A stretch of 64,000 nt of DNA from an uncultured SAR86 cluster bacterium (GCA_902578495.1 CACHCY010000001.1:123975-187974), one strand, 5' to 3'. Shown: positions 9,264 through 19,041, counted from the stretch's first letter. Notes: a model not told the origin generated them from the sequence alone. A program made the numbers and translations.

Positions 9264-9920
9264 TTATCTTGCCAAAAGATTTTGGAATTCTTCAATGAAA
9301 CTCTCGTATCGATTCAAGATAGTATTGATTCTTTTCACAAAAAAGTTGTAGGCGATTAAAGCTGGAATAGCAGCAAATAAACCCAGTGCCGTGGCAATTA
9401 AGGCTTCTGATATTCCTGGTGCAACAACGGAAAGAGTCGCCTGCGATGTCTGAGCCAATCCTCTAAATGAATTCATTATTCCCCAGACAGTTCCAAATAA
9501 GCCAATATAAGGACTTGCCGAGGCAACAGTTGATAGGAATGAAATTCTTGATTCTAAAAGATCCTCTTGTCGCATCAAAGAAACTTTTGACACACGTTTA
9601 AATCTGGCAGTTAAGTCATCCTTTTGTAGCTCCTGACTACCTTGAGCTATTGAGTCTTCATAAATCTCATAAAAAATTGACTCTATTCCAGCAAGATCTT
9701 CTTTTGCTTTTAGGTCATCATAAATATCTTTCAATGATTCACCTGACCAAAAAAATTGCTCAAAGAGAAAAAATTCTTTTAAGGCATTATTTGTGACTAT
9801 CCATTTTTCTACTATTATCACCCAAGAGCCAATTGAAGCCAGCAGAAGAATTCCTATTACTAATTGAACAACTATGCTCGCATTTAGAATTAAGGAATAA
9901 ATTGAAAAATAATCAGTCAT
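9264..9920 (-). CDS. tolQ: TolQ (MotA/ExbB family)
   Basis: ASASPYIGLFGTVWGIMNSFRGL, SEALIATALGLFAAIPALIAYN. Confidence 0.97.
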   Translation of the reverse strand: MTDYFSIYSLILNASIVVQLVIGILLLASIGSWVIIVEKWIVTNNALKEFFLFEQFFWSGESLKDIYDDLKAKEDLAGIESIFYEIYEDSIAQGSQELQKDDLTARFKRVSKVSLMRQEDLLESRISFLSTVASASPYIGLFGTVWGIMNSFRGLAQTSQATLSVVAPGISEALIATALGLFAAIPALIAYNFFVKRINTILNRYESFIEEFQNLLAR

Positions 9921-10329
9921 TGTTTTGCACCAAAGATTTCATTTTAACTCTTAATTCCTCTGGAATTTTAGCAGGCGCATTTCTTTTTAGAGAAATACAA
10001 CCACAGTAAACCTGTCCTTTACAAAGAACTTGCTTTTCATCGTTTTTAAGGTTGGCCGATTGGGAGAAAGTAAAAGAGACATTTTTTGAAGAGGATAAAA
10101 TTGTTTTTATTACAATCTCATCGTCAAGTTTTGCTGGAGAAAAATATTCAATTTCTTGTTTCTTTACGACAAATGCAATGTCTTCTTTCAATAATTCTTC
10201 TTGTCGATAGCCAATTTCCCTCAAACACTCAGCGCGCGCTCTTTCAAAAAAATTTAGATATTTGGAATGATAAACAATTCCTTGTGCGTCTGTATCTTCA
10301 TAATATATTCGAAGAGGTAACTCGTGCAT
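9913..10329 (-). CDS. ybgC: Tol-Pal-associated acyl-CoA thioesterase YbgC
   Basis: IYYEDTDAQGIVYHSKYLNFFERAR. Confidence 0.96.
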   Translation of the reverse strand: MHELPLRIYYEDTDAQGIVYHSKYLNFFERARAECLREIGYRQEELLKEDIAFVVKKQEIEYFSPAKLDDEIVIKTILSSSKNVSFTFSQSANLKNDEKQVLCKGQVYCGCISLKRNAPAKIPEELRVKMKSLVQNND

Positions 10330-10333
10330 CTGA

Positions 10334-10765
10334 CTAATACTGAAAGTCTTTCAGTTTGTTGTTGTGATTTTCTAAATCTTCAGAAAATTCAGTTTTTATC
10401 AATGTAATAAAGTCCTCAAAAGATAGATCACAAGTTACGTTTTCATTGAAACTGAAATTTTCATTTAAGATTGATAATGGCACTCTCACCTTTATTGGCC
10501 TTCTATCAAATTTATAAATTAGAGCAGGAATTTTATCCCTCCCTGATGCTGATACTACTTGTTCCCACCAAGAATCCATTGGCTCATTGCCAGAACCATA
10601 CCTTTTGCATTCCAGGTACCATCTTCCGAGAATTAAATCAGGTAGATGTTTTTCCCTAGTTTGTTCAAGGATTCTCTTAAGTTGATGCTTTAATTCAAGT
10701 CTTGTAGATAATTCATTAGCAATTTCTCTTTCAAAAGAAGCGCCTTTGTTTCTTGAATTAGTCAT
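10334..10765 (-). CDS. PD-(D/E)XK nuclease, phage Holliday-junction-resolvase-like
   Basis: NKGASFEREIANEL ... LPDLILGRWYLECKRYGSG: E - PD - (x)n - E-x-K nuclease pattern; sits between ybgC and yebC, the canonical ruvCAB site. Confidence 0.7.
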   Translation of the reverse strand: MTNSRNKGASFEREIANELSTRLELKHQLKRILEQTREKHLPDLILGRWYLECKRYGSGNEPMDSWWEQVVSASGRDKIPALIYKFDRRPIKVRVPLSILNENFSFNENVTCDLSFEDFITLIKTEFSEDLENHNNKLKDFQY

Positions 10766-11497
10766 CTATGTTACTGATGCCTCAGTTAGTTCAGCATTTG
10801 TATAAACATTTTGAACATCGTCTAAGTCCTCAAGAGTATCAATTAGCCTGATTACTTTTTCTGAATCTTCATCTCCTAACTCTACTGAATTGGATGGAAG
10901 CATAGTAATCTCAGCATTTTCAATCCCAGCGTTAGACTGCTCCAAAATTTCTTTTATATTTAAAAAATTATCAGGTTTACAAATCACTGTAACAATCTCA
11001 CTTTGCGATTCAATTTCTTCAATATCATAGTCAATGACGAGTTCGAGAGTATCATCTTCTGATAAACCTGAAATGGAGATTATTCCCTTAGATTCAAATT
11101 GATAGGCAACCGAACCATCCGTTCCAAGGCTTCCGCCAGCTTTTGTAAAAGCATGTCTTACTTCTGCAACGGTTCTATTTCTATTATCTGTCATTGCATC
11201 GATTAATATCGCTACGCCATTAGGGCCATAGCCTTCATATTTAATTTCTTCCAGATTATCAGCTTCTGAATTTCCAGCTCCCCTTGCAATAGCTCTATCA
11301 ATAGTATCCTTAGGCATGTTGGCACCTAAAGCTTTATCTAAAGCTAACCTAAGTCTGGGATTATCTGCTGCAATTGGGCCTCCTAGCCTTGATGCAACTG
11401 TCAGTTCTCTAATAAATTTGGAGAAGATTTTTTGTTTTTTCTCATCTTGGCGACCTTTTCTATGCTTAATATTTGCCCACTTGGAATGACCAGCCAT
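10766..11497 (-). CDS. yebC: YebC/PmpR family protein
   Basis: MAGHSKWANIKHRKGRQDEKKQKIFSKF. Confidence 0.98.
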   Translation of the reverse strand: MAGHSKWANIKHRKGRQDEKKQKIFSKFIRELTVASRLGGPIAADNPRLRLALDKALGANMPKDTIDRAIARGAGNSEADNLEEIKYEGYGPNGVAILIDAMTDNRNRTVAEVRHAFTKAGGSLGTDGSVAYQFESKGIISISGLSEDDTLELVIDYDIEEIESQSEIVTVICKPDNFLNIKEILEQSNAGIENAEITMLPSNSVELGDEDSEKVIRLIDTLEDLDDVQNVYTNAELTEASVT

Positions 11498-11498
11498 C

Positions 11499-13262
11499 TT
11501 AATCTCCGTCAGGATCGGTTAATGAAATACCTAGCTCTTCAAGCTGTTCAGAATCTACTCTAGCAGGGGCATCCGTCAGCAAACATAAAGCTGACTGAGT
11601 TTTTGGAAAGGGAATCACTGATCTAATAGAATCTGCTCCCATCATAAGCATAACTAGGCGATCTAATCCAAAAGCTATACCGCCATGGGGAGGAAATCCA
11701 TAATTCAATGCATCAAGAAAAAAACCGAACTTATTTTGTGCCTCGTTTTCAGAAATACCCAACACTTCCAGAACTTTTGCCTGCTCAGAAGATTTATGAA
11801 TTCTAATCGATCCACCCCCAACTTCAGTCCCGTTTATAACAAGGTCGTATGCATTGGCTTCGACTGCTCTAGGATCGGCCTCGAGATCTTCTATTGAACC
11901 CTTGAAGCTGGTAAAAGGGTGATGAGCAGGAGAAAGATCTCCTCCAATAGATTCTTCAAATAGAGGCCAATTTGTTATCCAAACCGGCTTCCACGAATCT
12001 TCAATTAAATCAAAATCTTCAGCTATTTTATTTCTTAATGCTCCCATCGAATCAGAAACAATTTTTTTATGTCCCGCTCCAAAGAAAACGGTATCTCCAT
12101 CTTTTACGTCTAGTAATTTAAATAAAGAATCAATTTCTTTTTGAGATAAAAATTTTAAAATTGGCGACTGCAATCCATCATTCCCTTTTGTTAAATCATT
12201 TACCTTGATATAAGCCAAACCTTTTGCTCCAAACTTTCCAACAAATTCTGTATAAGAATCAATTTTACTTCTTGTAAGTTCTGAAGAAATTTTTAGAGCA
12301 ACAACTCGACTATTTAGATCATTAGCAGGACCAGAAAAGACCTTGAAATCAGAATTTAGGAAGATTTCCTTTACTTCTTTTAATTCTAGGTTGATTCTAA
12401 GATCAGGTTTATCACTCCCAAACCTTTCTATGGCCTCTGAGTAAGTCATTTTTGGAAATTTAGGCAGCTTTATGTCGAGTAACTTCTTAAAAATGAACTT
12501 AATCAATTTTTCGGATAGGTTGATAATCTCATCTTCGTCGGTAAATGCCTTTTCTATATCGAGCTGGGTGAATTCAGGCTGTCTATCTGCCCGTGTATCT
12601 TCGTCCCTAAAGCATCGTACAATTTGATAATACTTCTCAAACCCAGAAGCCATTAAAAGTTGCTTAAATAATTGAGGTGACTGTGGCAAGGCGTAAAAGC
12701 TGCCGCGTGAAATTCTACTTGGAACAAGAAAATCTCTAGCTCCTTCTGGAGTTGCTTTAGTCATCATTGGAGTTTCAATATCCAGAAATCCTTCTTTGTC
12801 CATGAACTCTCTTATCGAAGATGAAACTTTTGATCTTGCTCTAATGTTATTTTGCATTTCAGATCGTCTAAGATCTAAAAATCTATATTTTAATCTTACC
12901 TCCTCTCCTGCAGAAGAATAGTCGTCAAGCTGAAATGGCAGAGGATCTGATTCTGATAAAATTTCAAATGAAGAAACTAATAACTCAACTTCTCCTGTAG
13001 GTATTTGTTTATTGATAGTTCCGTCAGGTCTTCTTCTAATTTTTCCATCCACAGATAGCACAAATTCTGACCTACATCTTTCAGCCATAGAGAAAAATTC
13101 TTTATTTTCAGGCTCTACAACTACCTGGGTTATGCCTGTTTCATCTCTTAAATCTATAAAAATTACACCACCATGATCTCTTACGCTATCAATCCAACCC
13201 CTAAGTCGTGTTGGCTCTTCAACGTTGGCAAGATTTAAAAGACCACAGCTAGAATATTTCAT
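11499..13262 (-). CDS. aspS: Aspartyl-tRNA synthetase
   Basis: GWIDSVRDHGGVIFIDLRDETG, FRDEDTRADRQPEFTQLDIE, GIAFGLDRLVML. Confidence 0.98.
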   Translation of the reverse strand: MKYSSCGLLNLANVEEPTRLRGWIDSVRDHGGVIFIDLRDETGITQVVVEPENKEFFSMAERCRSEFVLSVDGKIRRRPDGTINKQIPTGEVELLVSSFEILSESDPLPFQLDDYSSAGEEVRLKYRFLDLRRSEMQNNIRARSKVSSSIREFMDKEGFLDIETPMMTKATPEGARDFLVPSRISRGSFYALPQSPQLFKQLLMASGFEKYYQIVRCFRDEDTRADRQPEFTQLDIEKAFTDEDEIINLSEKLIKFIFKKLLDIKLPKFPKMTYSEAIERFGSDKPDLRINLELKEVKEIFLNSDFKVFSGPANDLNSRVVALKISSELTRSKIDSYTEFVGKFGAKGLAYIKVNDLTKGNDGLQSPILKFLSQKEIDSLFKLLDVKDGDTVFFGAGHKKIVSDSMGALRNKIAEDFDLIEDSWKPVWITNWPLFEESIGGDLSPAHHPFTSFKGSIEDLEADPRAVEANAYDLVINGTEVGGGSIRIHKSSEQAKVLEVLGISENEAQNKFGFFLDALNYGFPPHGGIAFGLDRLVMLMMGADSIRSVIPFPKTQSALCLLTDAPARVDSEQLEELGISLTDPDGD

Positions 13263-13265
13263 GTA

Positions 13266-13541
13266 CTAATCGACCTTTTTTGATTTTTTTGTAGATTCTT
13301 TTTTTTCAGGTTTAGCCTTCTTTTCCTTAGGCTCAGATTGTACAAGGTTTTTCTTTGAACCTGTCTTAAAATCAGTTTCATACCAACCTTTGCCACTTAA
13401 TCTGAACGATGGTGCTGAAATTACTTTTTTCGCCTTTGATTTCTCTGGACAATCACAATAAACAACTTCTTTAGAAGAAATAGGCAAAATCTTTTCAAAT
13501 TTTTTGTTGCACTTTGTGCATTGAAACTCATAAATTGGCAT
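13266..13541 (-). CDS. FmdB family zinc-ribbon protein with Lys/Glu-rich tail
   Basis: MPIYEFQCTKCNKKFE ... CDCPE; upstream of aspS. Confidence 0.9.
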   Translation of the reverse strand: MPIYEFQCTKCNKKFEKILPISSKEVVYCDCPEKSKAKKVISAPSFRLSGKGWYETDFKTGSKKNLVQSEPKEKKAKPEKKESTKKSKKVD

Positions 13542-13577
13542 TTTTTTTAAATATAGAAGGTATAGTTACTATTTTAA

Positions 13578-14834
13578 ATGAAAACTAGTTCATATCACTA
13601 TAAAACGTTAAAAGACTCTCCATCTGATGCTGAGTTAATAAGTCATAAACTCATGCTCAGATCTTCAATGATCAAGCTAAATGCATCAGGTATCTATACT
13701 TGGTTGCCATTAGGATTAAGATCTCTAAAAAAGGTCGAGAACATAGTCAGAAGAAATATGGACGAAGCAGGAGCCCAAGAAATACTAATGCCTATGGTTC
13801 AACCCTCTGATTTGTGGGAGGAATCAAAAAGATTGACAGAGTATGGTCCAGAATTACTAAGATTTGTAGACAGAAATGATAGAAATTTCGTTTTGGGACC
13901 AACACATGAAGAAATAATTACAGATATTGCTAGAAAAACCTTGAATAGTCCTAGAGATCTTCCTGCTAATTATTATCAGATTCAAACAAAGTTTAGAGAT
14001 GAAATTAGACCAAGATTTGGAGTAATGCGTTCCCGTGAGTTTCTTATGAAAGATGCCTATTCATTTGATATTGATGAGAAAAGCATGAAAGAAAGTTACG
14101 GTTTGATGAGAGATGCATATCAAAAAATATTCAATGAAATAGGGTTTGATTACAGAATAGTTTCAGCTGATTCTGGAGCAATTGGTGGATCTGCATCAGA
14201 AGAATTTCATGTATTAGCGGGCTCAGGAGAAGATAAAATAATTTTTAGCGATGATGAATTATTTGCTAGTAATCTAGAGTTATTTGAAGAGAAATCTGAT
14301 CAAGAAATAATTGATCAGCTTCATGAGAAAGATGGAAAAGAATATTCAATTAAAAGAGGAATTGAAGTTGGTCATATATTTCAATTGGGTGATAAATATA
14401 GCAAGTCATTATCTCTTTCTATTCAAACTAAAGAAGGAAATATAAATCCTTTGATGGGATGTTACGGAATAGGTATATCAAGAATTATTGCTGCTTCAAT
14501 AGAACAAAATTATGATCAGGATGGAATTATCTTTCCAAGGTCAATTGCGCCATTTGAAGCAATAATAATTATCATTGGTGAAGATAAAAATCTTCTTACA
14601 GAAGCTGAATCTCTTCAAAACGAACTAACAAAAATAGAAGTAGATTCGATAATAGATGATAGAAATGATTCACCAGGAAAGAAATTCAAGGATGCAGACC
14701 TGACCGGGATTCCATTTCAATTGATAATTAGTGAGAAAAATAAGAAGGAAAACCTTCTCGAGCTAAAGATTAGATCTGAAGGAACTTCACTCAAAGAAAA
14801 TAAAGAAAATATTTTAACTAAGCTGAAGCCTTAA
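13578..14834 (+). CDS. proS: Prolyl-tRNA synthetase lacking the INS editing domain
   Basis: Class II motifs ([40 protein letters not shown]); 418 aa, motif 2 to motif 3 joined by a short linker. Confidence 0.95.
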   Translation: MKTSSYHYKTLKDSPSDAELISHKLMLRSSMIKLNASGIYTWLPLGLRSLKKVENIVRRNMDEAGAQEILMPMVQPSDLWEESKRLTEYGPELLRFVDRNDRNFVLGPTHEEIITDIARKTLNSPRDLPANYYQIQTKFRDEIRPRFGVMRSREFLMKDAYSFDIDEKSMKESYGLMRDAYQKIFNEIGFDYRIVSADSGAIGGSASEEFHVLAGSGEDKIIFSDDELFASNLELFEEKSDQEIIDQLHEKDGKEYSIKRGIEVGHIFQLGDKYSKSLSLSIQTKEGNINPLMGCYGIGISRIIAASIEQNYDQDGIIFPRSIAPFEAIIIIIGEDKNLLTEAESLQNELTKIEVDSIIDDRNDSPGKKFKDADLTGIPFQLIISEKNKKENLLELKIRSEGTSLKENKENILTKLKP

Positions 14835-15834
14835 TGGCATCGAATAGTTTATTTTCTATTTCTTGAGATATCTTTTGATTGGCATCTAAAAATTCACAGG
14901 CGTTTGATTTACCTTGGCCAATTTTTTCCCCCTCGTAGGAATACCAGGCTCCTGCCTTTTCAATTATTTTCTTGTCAGCGGCCATATCAACAAGTTCGCC
15001 TGTTCTATTGATTCCTTTGTTATAAATAATTTGGAATTCAGCTTGCTTAAATGGAGGTGAAACTTTATTTTTTACTACTTTTACTCGTGTTTCATTTCCG
15101 ATTACTTCATCTCCATCCTTAACAGTTCCGATTCTTCTAATATCCAGTCTCACTGAAGAATAAAACTTAAGCGCATTTCCACCGGTTGTTGTTTCTGGGC
15201 TACCAAACATGACACCGATTTTCATTCTGATTTGGTTAATAAAAATAACTAATGTATTTGATTTTTGTATGCTTCCAGTTATTTTTCTTAAAGCCTGAGA
15301 CATTAACCTTGCTTGTAAACCAACGTGGTGATCACCCATATCCCCTTCAATTTCAGCTCTTGGAACAAGAGCTGCGACAGAATCAATTACCAGCACATCA
15401 ACACTTTCTGACTTAACCATAATATCTGCTACTTCAAGAGCTTGCTCTCCTGTATCAGGCTGAGATAAAAGTAAGTCATCAACATTTACTCCAATTTTTT
15501 CGGCATAAGAAGGGTCCAGTGCATGTTCTGCGTCAATGAATGCTGCAGTTCCACCTGCCTTTTGGCATTCTGCGATAATCTGAAGGGTTAGAGTTGTTTT
15601 TCCAGAGGATTCAGGCCCAAAAATTTCTACAACTCTACCTTTAGGCACTCCCCCTATTCCAAGAGCAACATCGAGACCCAAAGAGCCTGTAGATATAGAA
15701 GGTATGTTTTGTATCTCTCTATCACCCATCCTCATTATGGTTCCAGGACCAAATTGAGTCTCAATTTGACTAAGAGCGGACTGAAGAGATTTTTCTTTAT
15801 CTTTTGATTGAGATTCTTTTGAAGATTTAGCCAT
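14818..15834 (-). CDS. recA: Recombinase RecA
   Basis: [49 protein letters not shown]. Confidence 0.99.
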   Translation of the reverse strand: MAKSSKESQSKDKEKSLQSALSQIETQFGPGTIMRMGDREIQNIPSISTGSLGLDVALGIGGVPKGRVVEIFGPESSGKTTLTLQIIAECQKAGGTAAFIDAEHALDPSYAEKIGVNVDDLLLSQPDTGEQALEVADIMVKSESVDVLVIDSVAALVPRAEIEGDMGDHHVGLQARLMSQALRKITGSIQKSNTLVIFINQIRMKIGVMFGSPETTTGGNALKFYSSVRLDIRRIGTVKDGDEVIGNETRVKVVKNKVSPPFKQAEFQIIYNKGINRTGELVDMAADKKIIEKAGAWYSYEGEKIGQGKSNACEFLDANQKISQEIENKLFDAIKASA

Positions 15835-15880
15835 AATTATACCTGTATATTTATACAGTATTTAATAATACTTTAAAGAA

Positions 15881-16372
15881 TTAATCAATATTTTTTATAA
15901 AATTAATTGTGTCTTTTATTGCTGTTTCTGCAGACTGAGCTCTTACTTGATTTCTATCCCCTTCAAAGAAGTGTTGTTTGGATAAAATTTCATCATTATT
16001 TCCGATGCTGATACAAACGGTCCCTACAGGCTTAGACTTAGATCCACCTGTTGGACCTGCAACTCCGCTTATAGCTATTGCAATATCAGCAAGATCATAT
16101 TTTAGGACCCCTTTTATCATTTCATCTGTGACCTTTGTATCGACAGCCCCATAATCCTTAAGTGTTTGTTTATTCACTCCGAGAAATTTAATTTTTGCGA
16201 TATTTGAATAGGTAACAAATCCTTGGCTTACCCACTTTGAACTTCCAGGAACTGATATCAAGCTTGAGCCCAATAGGCCTCCCGTACATGACTCTGCAAA
16301 TGATATAAATAATTGATTCTTTAATAGAATTTTTCCAAGTTCAGCAGCATTTTTACCTAGGTTGTCATCCAT
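15881..16372 (-). CDS. pncC: CinA C-terminal domain protein / nicotinamide-nucleotide amidase
   Basis: SFAESCTGGLLGSSLISVPGSSKWVSQGFVTYSN ... ISGVAGPTGGSKSKPVGTV. Confidence 0.95.
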   Translation of the reverse strand: MDDNLGKNAAELGKILLKNQLFISFAESCTGGLLGSSLISVPGSSKWVSQGFVTYSNIAKIKFLGVNKQTLKDYGAVDTKVTDEMIKGVLKYDLADIAIAISGVAGPTGGSKSKPVGTVCISIGNNDEILSKQHFFEGDRNQVRAQSAETAIKDTINFIKNID

Positions 16373-16392
16373 GAAACAAATTATAATGTTTT

Positions 16393-16719
16393 ATGACTTT
16401 CGTTGTCGGGAAAGACTGTATTAATTGTAAGCATACAACTTGTGTGCAGGTTTGCCCTGTCGATTGTTTTTATGAAGGCAAAAATATTCTTGTTATAGAT
16501 CCAGAGGAATGCATCGATTGTGGTTTATGTGAACCAGAATGTCCGGTTGATGCTATTTTTGCTGAAGACGAAGTCCCTGCAGACCAATTAGATTTCATTA
16601 AAATTAATGAAAAATATTCAAAAATTTGGCCCAATATCACCGAAGCTAAAGATCCTATGCCAGATTACAAAGATTGGGAAAAAAGAGAGGATAAATTAAG
16701 TTATTTAGAATTAGATTAG
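16393..16719 (+). CDS. fdxA: 7Fe ferredoxin FdxA
   Basis: [29 protein letters not shown] ... [16 protein letters not shown]. Confidence 0.96.
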   Translation: MTFVVGKDCINCKHTTCVQVCPVDCFYEGKNILVIDPEECIDCGLCEPECPVDAIFAEDEVPADQLDFIKINEKYSKIWPNITEAKDPMPDYKDWEKREDKLSYLELD

Positions 16720-16805
16720 TTATAGTTTAAAATTATTAGGATTATTTAAGTTTTACTTGATTTTGTCACATAATTGCCATAATATAGTCACTAATTAGAG
16801 ACATT

Positions 16806-17210
16806 ATGGGAAAAATATTATTAGTATTGATGTTCGTTGCGGGGTTTGTATCCTCTAACGATCACCTTAATCTATTTGAAAATACTCAAAAATTATCAAA
16901 TATTTCATCTATTGATGCTCCAAAGGTAGAGGAACTTGATCAAAGAAAATTAAGAATAATGTGTCAAGGAAAAATGGCTGCATGTTTCAGGACAGACCAG
17001 CCTAATACTGTTTTTATAGATAAAACACTTTCTAAGGAAATTAAGTCATTAACCTTAGTGGGTATTTATTCAAACTATCTTCAATTTTCTAAATACAACT
17101 CCATTAAAGACCTAAGAAGTTGTGATATTCAAAAAGAATTTATTCAGGATCTAGATAATTTAAAACTAGCAGCTTATTTTGAAAAAGGAAGTTGCTCAAA
17201 GTTCATTTAA
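16806..17210 (+). CDS. Hypothetical exported protein (134 aa)
   Basis: Putative signal peptide (MGKILLVLMFVAGFVSS), ORF with ATG start; no family recognised. Confidence 0.6.
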   Translation: MGKILLVLMFVAGFVSSNDHLNLFENTQKLSNISSIDAPKVEELDQRKLRIMCQGKMAACFRTDQPNTVFIDKTLSKEIKSLTLVGIYSNYLQFSKYNSIKDLRSCDIQKEFIQDLDNLKLAAYFEKGSCSKFI

Positions 17211-17228
17211 TAGATTTTATAAGGGGAT

Positions 17229-17255
17229 GAAGGGGTGGATTTAATCCACTCCTTC
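17229..17255. terminator. Inverted repeat between convergent genes (possible bidirectional terminator)
   Basis: gaaggggtggat-tta-atccactccttc; 12-bp stem with one G:U or mismatch, spanning the pcm stop codon. Confidence 0.5.
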
Positions 17256-17888
17256 TAACATTGGAACAAACAAAACATTTTCAACCAATTCTTCTTCAAA
17301 CCCTTCTTTAGAGATTCTTTTTACAGTCATTAATTTTTGATTTTCTTGATCTCCTACTGGGCATACTAGCTTTGCTCCTATGTTTAGTTGTTGCTTTAAT
17401 TTTTTTGGAACTAAAGGAGCAGCTGCAGCACAAAGAATTCCATCAAATTTTTTTTCAATTTTCCAACCTTCATATCCATCGCCATACTTTATTTCAAAGT
17501 TATTGATATTAAGTTTTTTTAAATTTTTTTTTGCAACAACGCATAACTGTTCTATTCTTTCTATAGCAAAAACCTTTCGACAAATTTTAGATAAGACAGC
17601 TGTTTGATATCCACAACCAGCACCTATTTCTAATACCTCTCCAAGCGGTCTATCTACAAAAGCAGTCTCTGATATAAGTAATTCTGTCATTCTTGCGACA
17701 ATAAATGGTTGAGAGATAGTTTGCTTGTGTCCAATAGGTAGTGACATATCTTCATATGCCTGCACATCAAAAACGCCGTCGAGAAACTCATGTCTCGGGA
17801 TTTCCAACATTGCTTGTAATACTCGAACATCAGATATACCTTTCTCCGAAAGGACTTTGACTAATTTTTCTATTTTATTGGTAATCAA
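17241..17888 (-). CDS. pcm: Protein-L-isoaspartate O-methyltransferase
   Basis: EIPRHEFLD, GHKQTISQPFIVARMTELL, VLEIGAGCGYQTAVLS. Confidence 0.96.
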   Translation of the reverse strand: MITNKIEKLVKVLSEKGISDVRVLQAMLEIPRHEFLDGVFDVQAYEDMSLPIGHKQTISQPFIVARMTELLISETAFVDRPLGEVLEIGAGCGYQTAVLSKICRKVFAIERIEQLCVVAKKNLKKLNINNFEIKYGDGYEGWKIEKKFDGILCAAAAPLVPKKLKQQLNIGAKLVCPVGDQENQKLMTVKRISKEGFEEELVENVLFVPMLEGVD

Positions 17889-18562
17889 TTGTTCAGTTTT
17901 CTAGTCCAAGAGCGAGCAATATCATTGTTATCATGAGAGTAAAGAATTGGTGTAAGAGCTGAAATAGATATATTTCCTTTCTCCAAACTTTTCCTGTCCT
18001 CTGAAATATCATTTTCATCTATTTCAAGAGATGGGACAGTAAAGTCTACCTTAGGGTTATTGTTATCTGTGTAATTTGGAATATTCACATTAAGAATGCA
18101 TTGTGAATTAAATTTTAGCTGGTCAACTTTTCCAATGATTTCTTCTGATATTTTTACTTGATGACTATAGTCATTAAGTTCAAACGAACTAGCAGATAAA
18201 GCTACAGAAGGATATTTTAAATTTCTGCCTTCAAGGGCTGCTCCAACAGTCCCTGAAAATAAGATATCTGTTCCAAGATTTGGCCCTGGGTTTATACCTG
18301 AGACAACCAAATCAGGAGTAAATGGACAATAGAAATTTATAGCGTATTTCACGCAATCTACTGGAGTGCCATTTAAACTATGAATTCCATTCCCATGATT
18401 TTGAAAAGATGGCTGATCCCAAACAGTAATTGCCGATCCTTTTCCGCTCATATTTTCTTTTGGTGCTAAAAAAAATACTTCGTATTTATCTTTTAAAGAT
18501 TCGTATAACTGTAGGATTCCAGGCGCTTCAAAGCCATCATCATTTGTTAGGAGGATTTTCAT
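17885..18562 (-). CDS. surE: 5'/3'-nucleotidase SurE
   Basis: MKILLTNDDGFEAPGI ... SGINPGPNLGTDILFSGTVGAALEG; start set at MKILL (ATGA overlap with ispF stop). Confidence 0.97.
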   Translation of the reverse strand: MKILLTNDDGFEAPGILQLYESLKDKYEVFFLAPKENMSGKGSAITVWDQPSFQNHGNGIHSLNGTPVDCVKYAINFYCPFTPDLVVSGINPGPNLGTDILFSGTVGAALEGRNLKYPSVALSASSFELNDYSHQVKISEEIIGKVDQLKFNSQCILNVNIPNYTDNNNPKVDFTVPSLEIDENDISEDRKSLEKGNISISALTPILYSHDNNDIARSWTRKLNN

Positions 18563-19041
18563 TTCTTTTGAATTAATGCTGAACAATAACAGGCTATTCC
18601 CTCTCTGTTTCCAATTGCTCCTAGTTTGTCGGTAGTAGTTGATTTAATTGATAAATGCTCTTCATTTAAATTCATTATTTTCGATAAGTTAGATAAAATT
18701 TTTTCTCTATATTTGGAAATTCTTGGAACTTCACCCACATAAGTAATATCTAAATTTACAATTTGATAAGATCCTTTACTTAATAGATTTAAAACTTGTT
18801 TTAAAAGAACTGAGCTAGAAATATTCTCTGTTGATTTATCTTCTTTGAAGACCGTTCCTAAATCTCCCATGCTGGCTGCTCCAAGTAAGGAATCGCAGAT
18901 TGAATGAATAATAATATCGCCGTCAGAGTGGGCTATGATCGAATAATCACAATCAATTTCAATCCCTCCAAGGATCATAGAATTCCCTTTTTGGATTTGA
19001 TGATAGTCAACACCAAATCCGATCCTGAGATCAGATATCAT
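18559..19041 (-). CDS. ispF: 2-C-methyl-D-erythritol 2,4-cyclodiphosphate synthase
   Basis: RIGFGVDYHQ, AHSDGDIIIHSICDSLLGAASMGDLG. Confidence 0.97.
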   Translation of the reverse strand: MISDLRIGFGVDYHQIQKGNSMILGGIEIDCDYSIIAHSDGDIIIHSICDSLLGAASMGDLGTVFKEDKSTENISSSVLLKQVLNLLSKGSYQIVNLDITYVGEVPRISKYREKILSNLSKIMNLNEEHLSIKSTTTDKLGAIGNREGIACYCSALIQKK

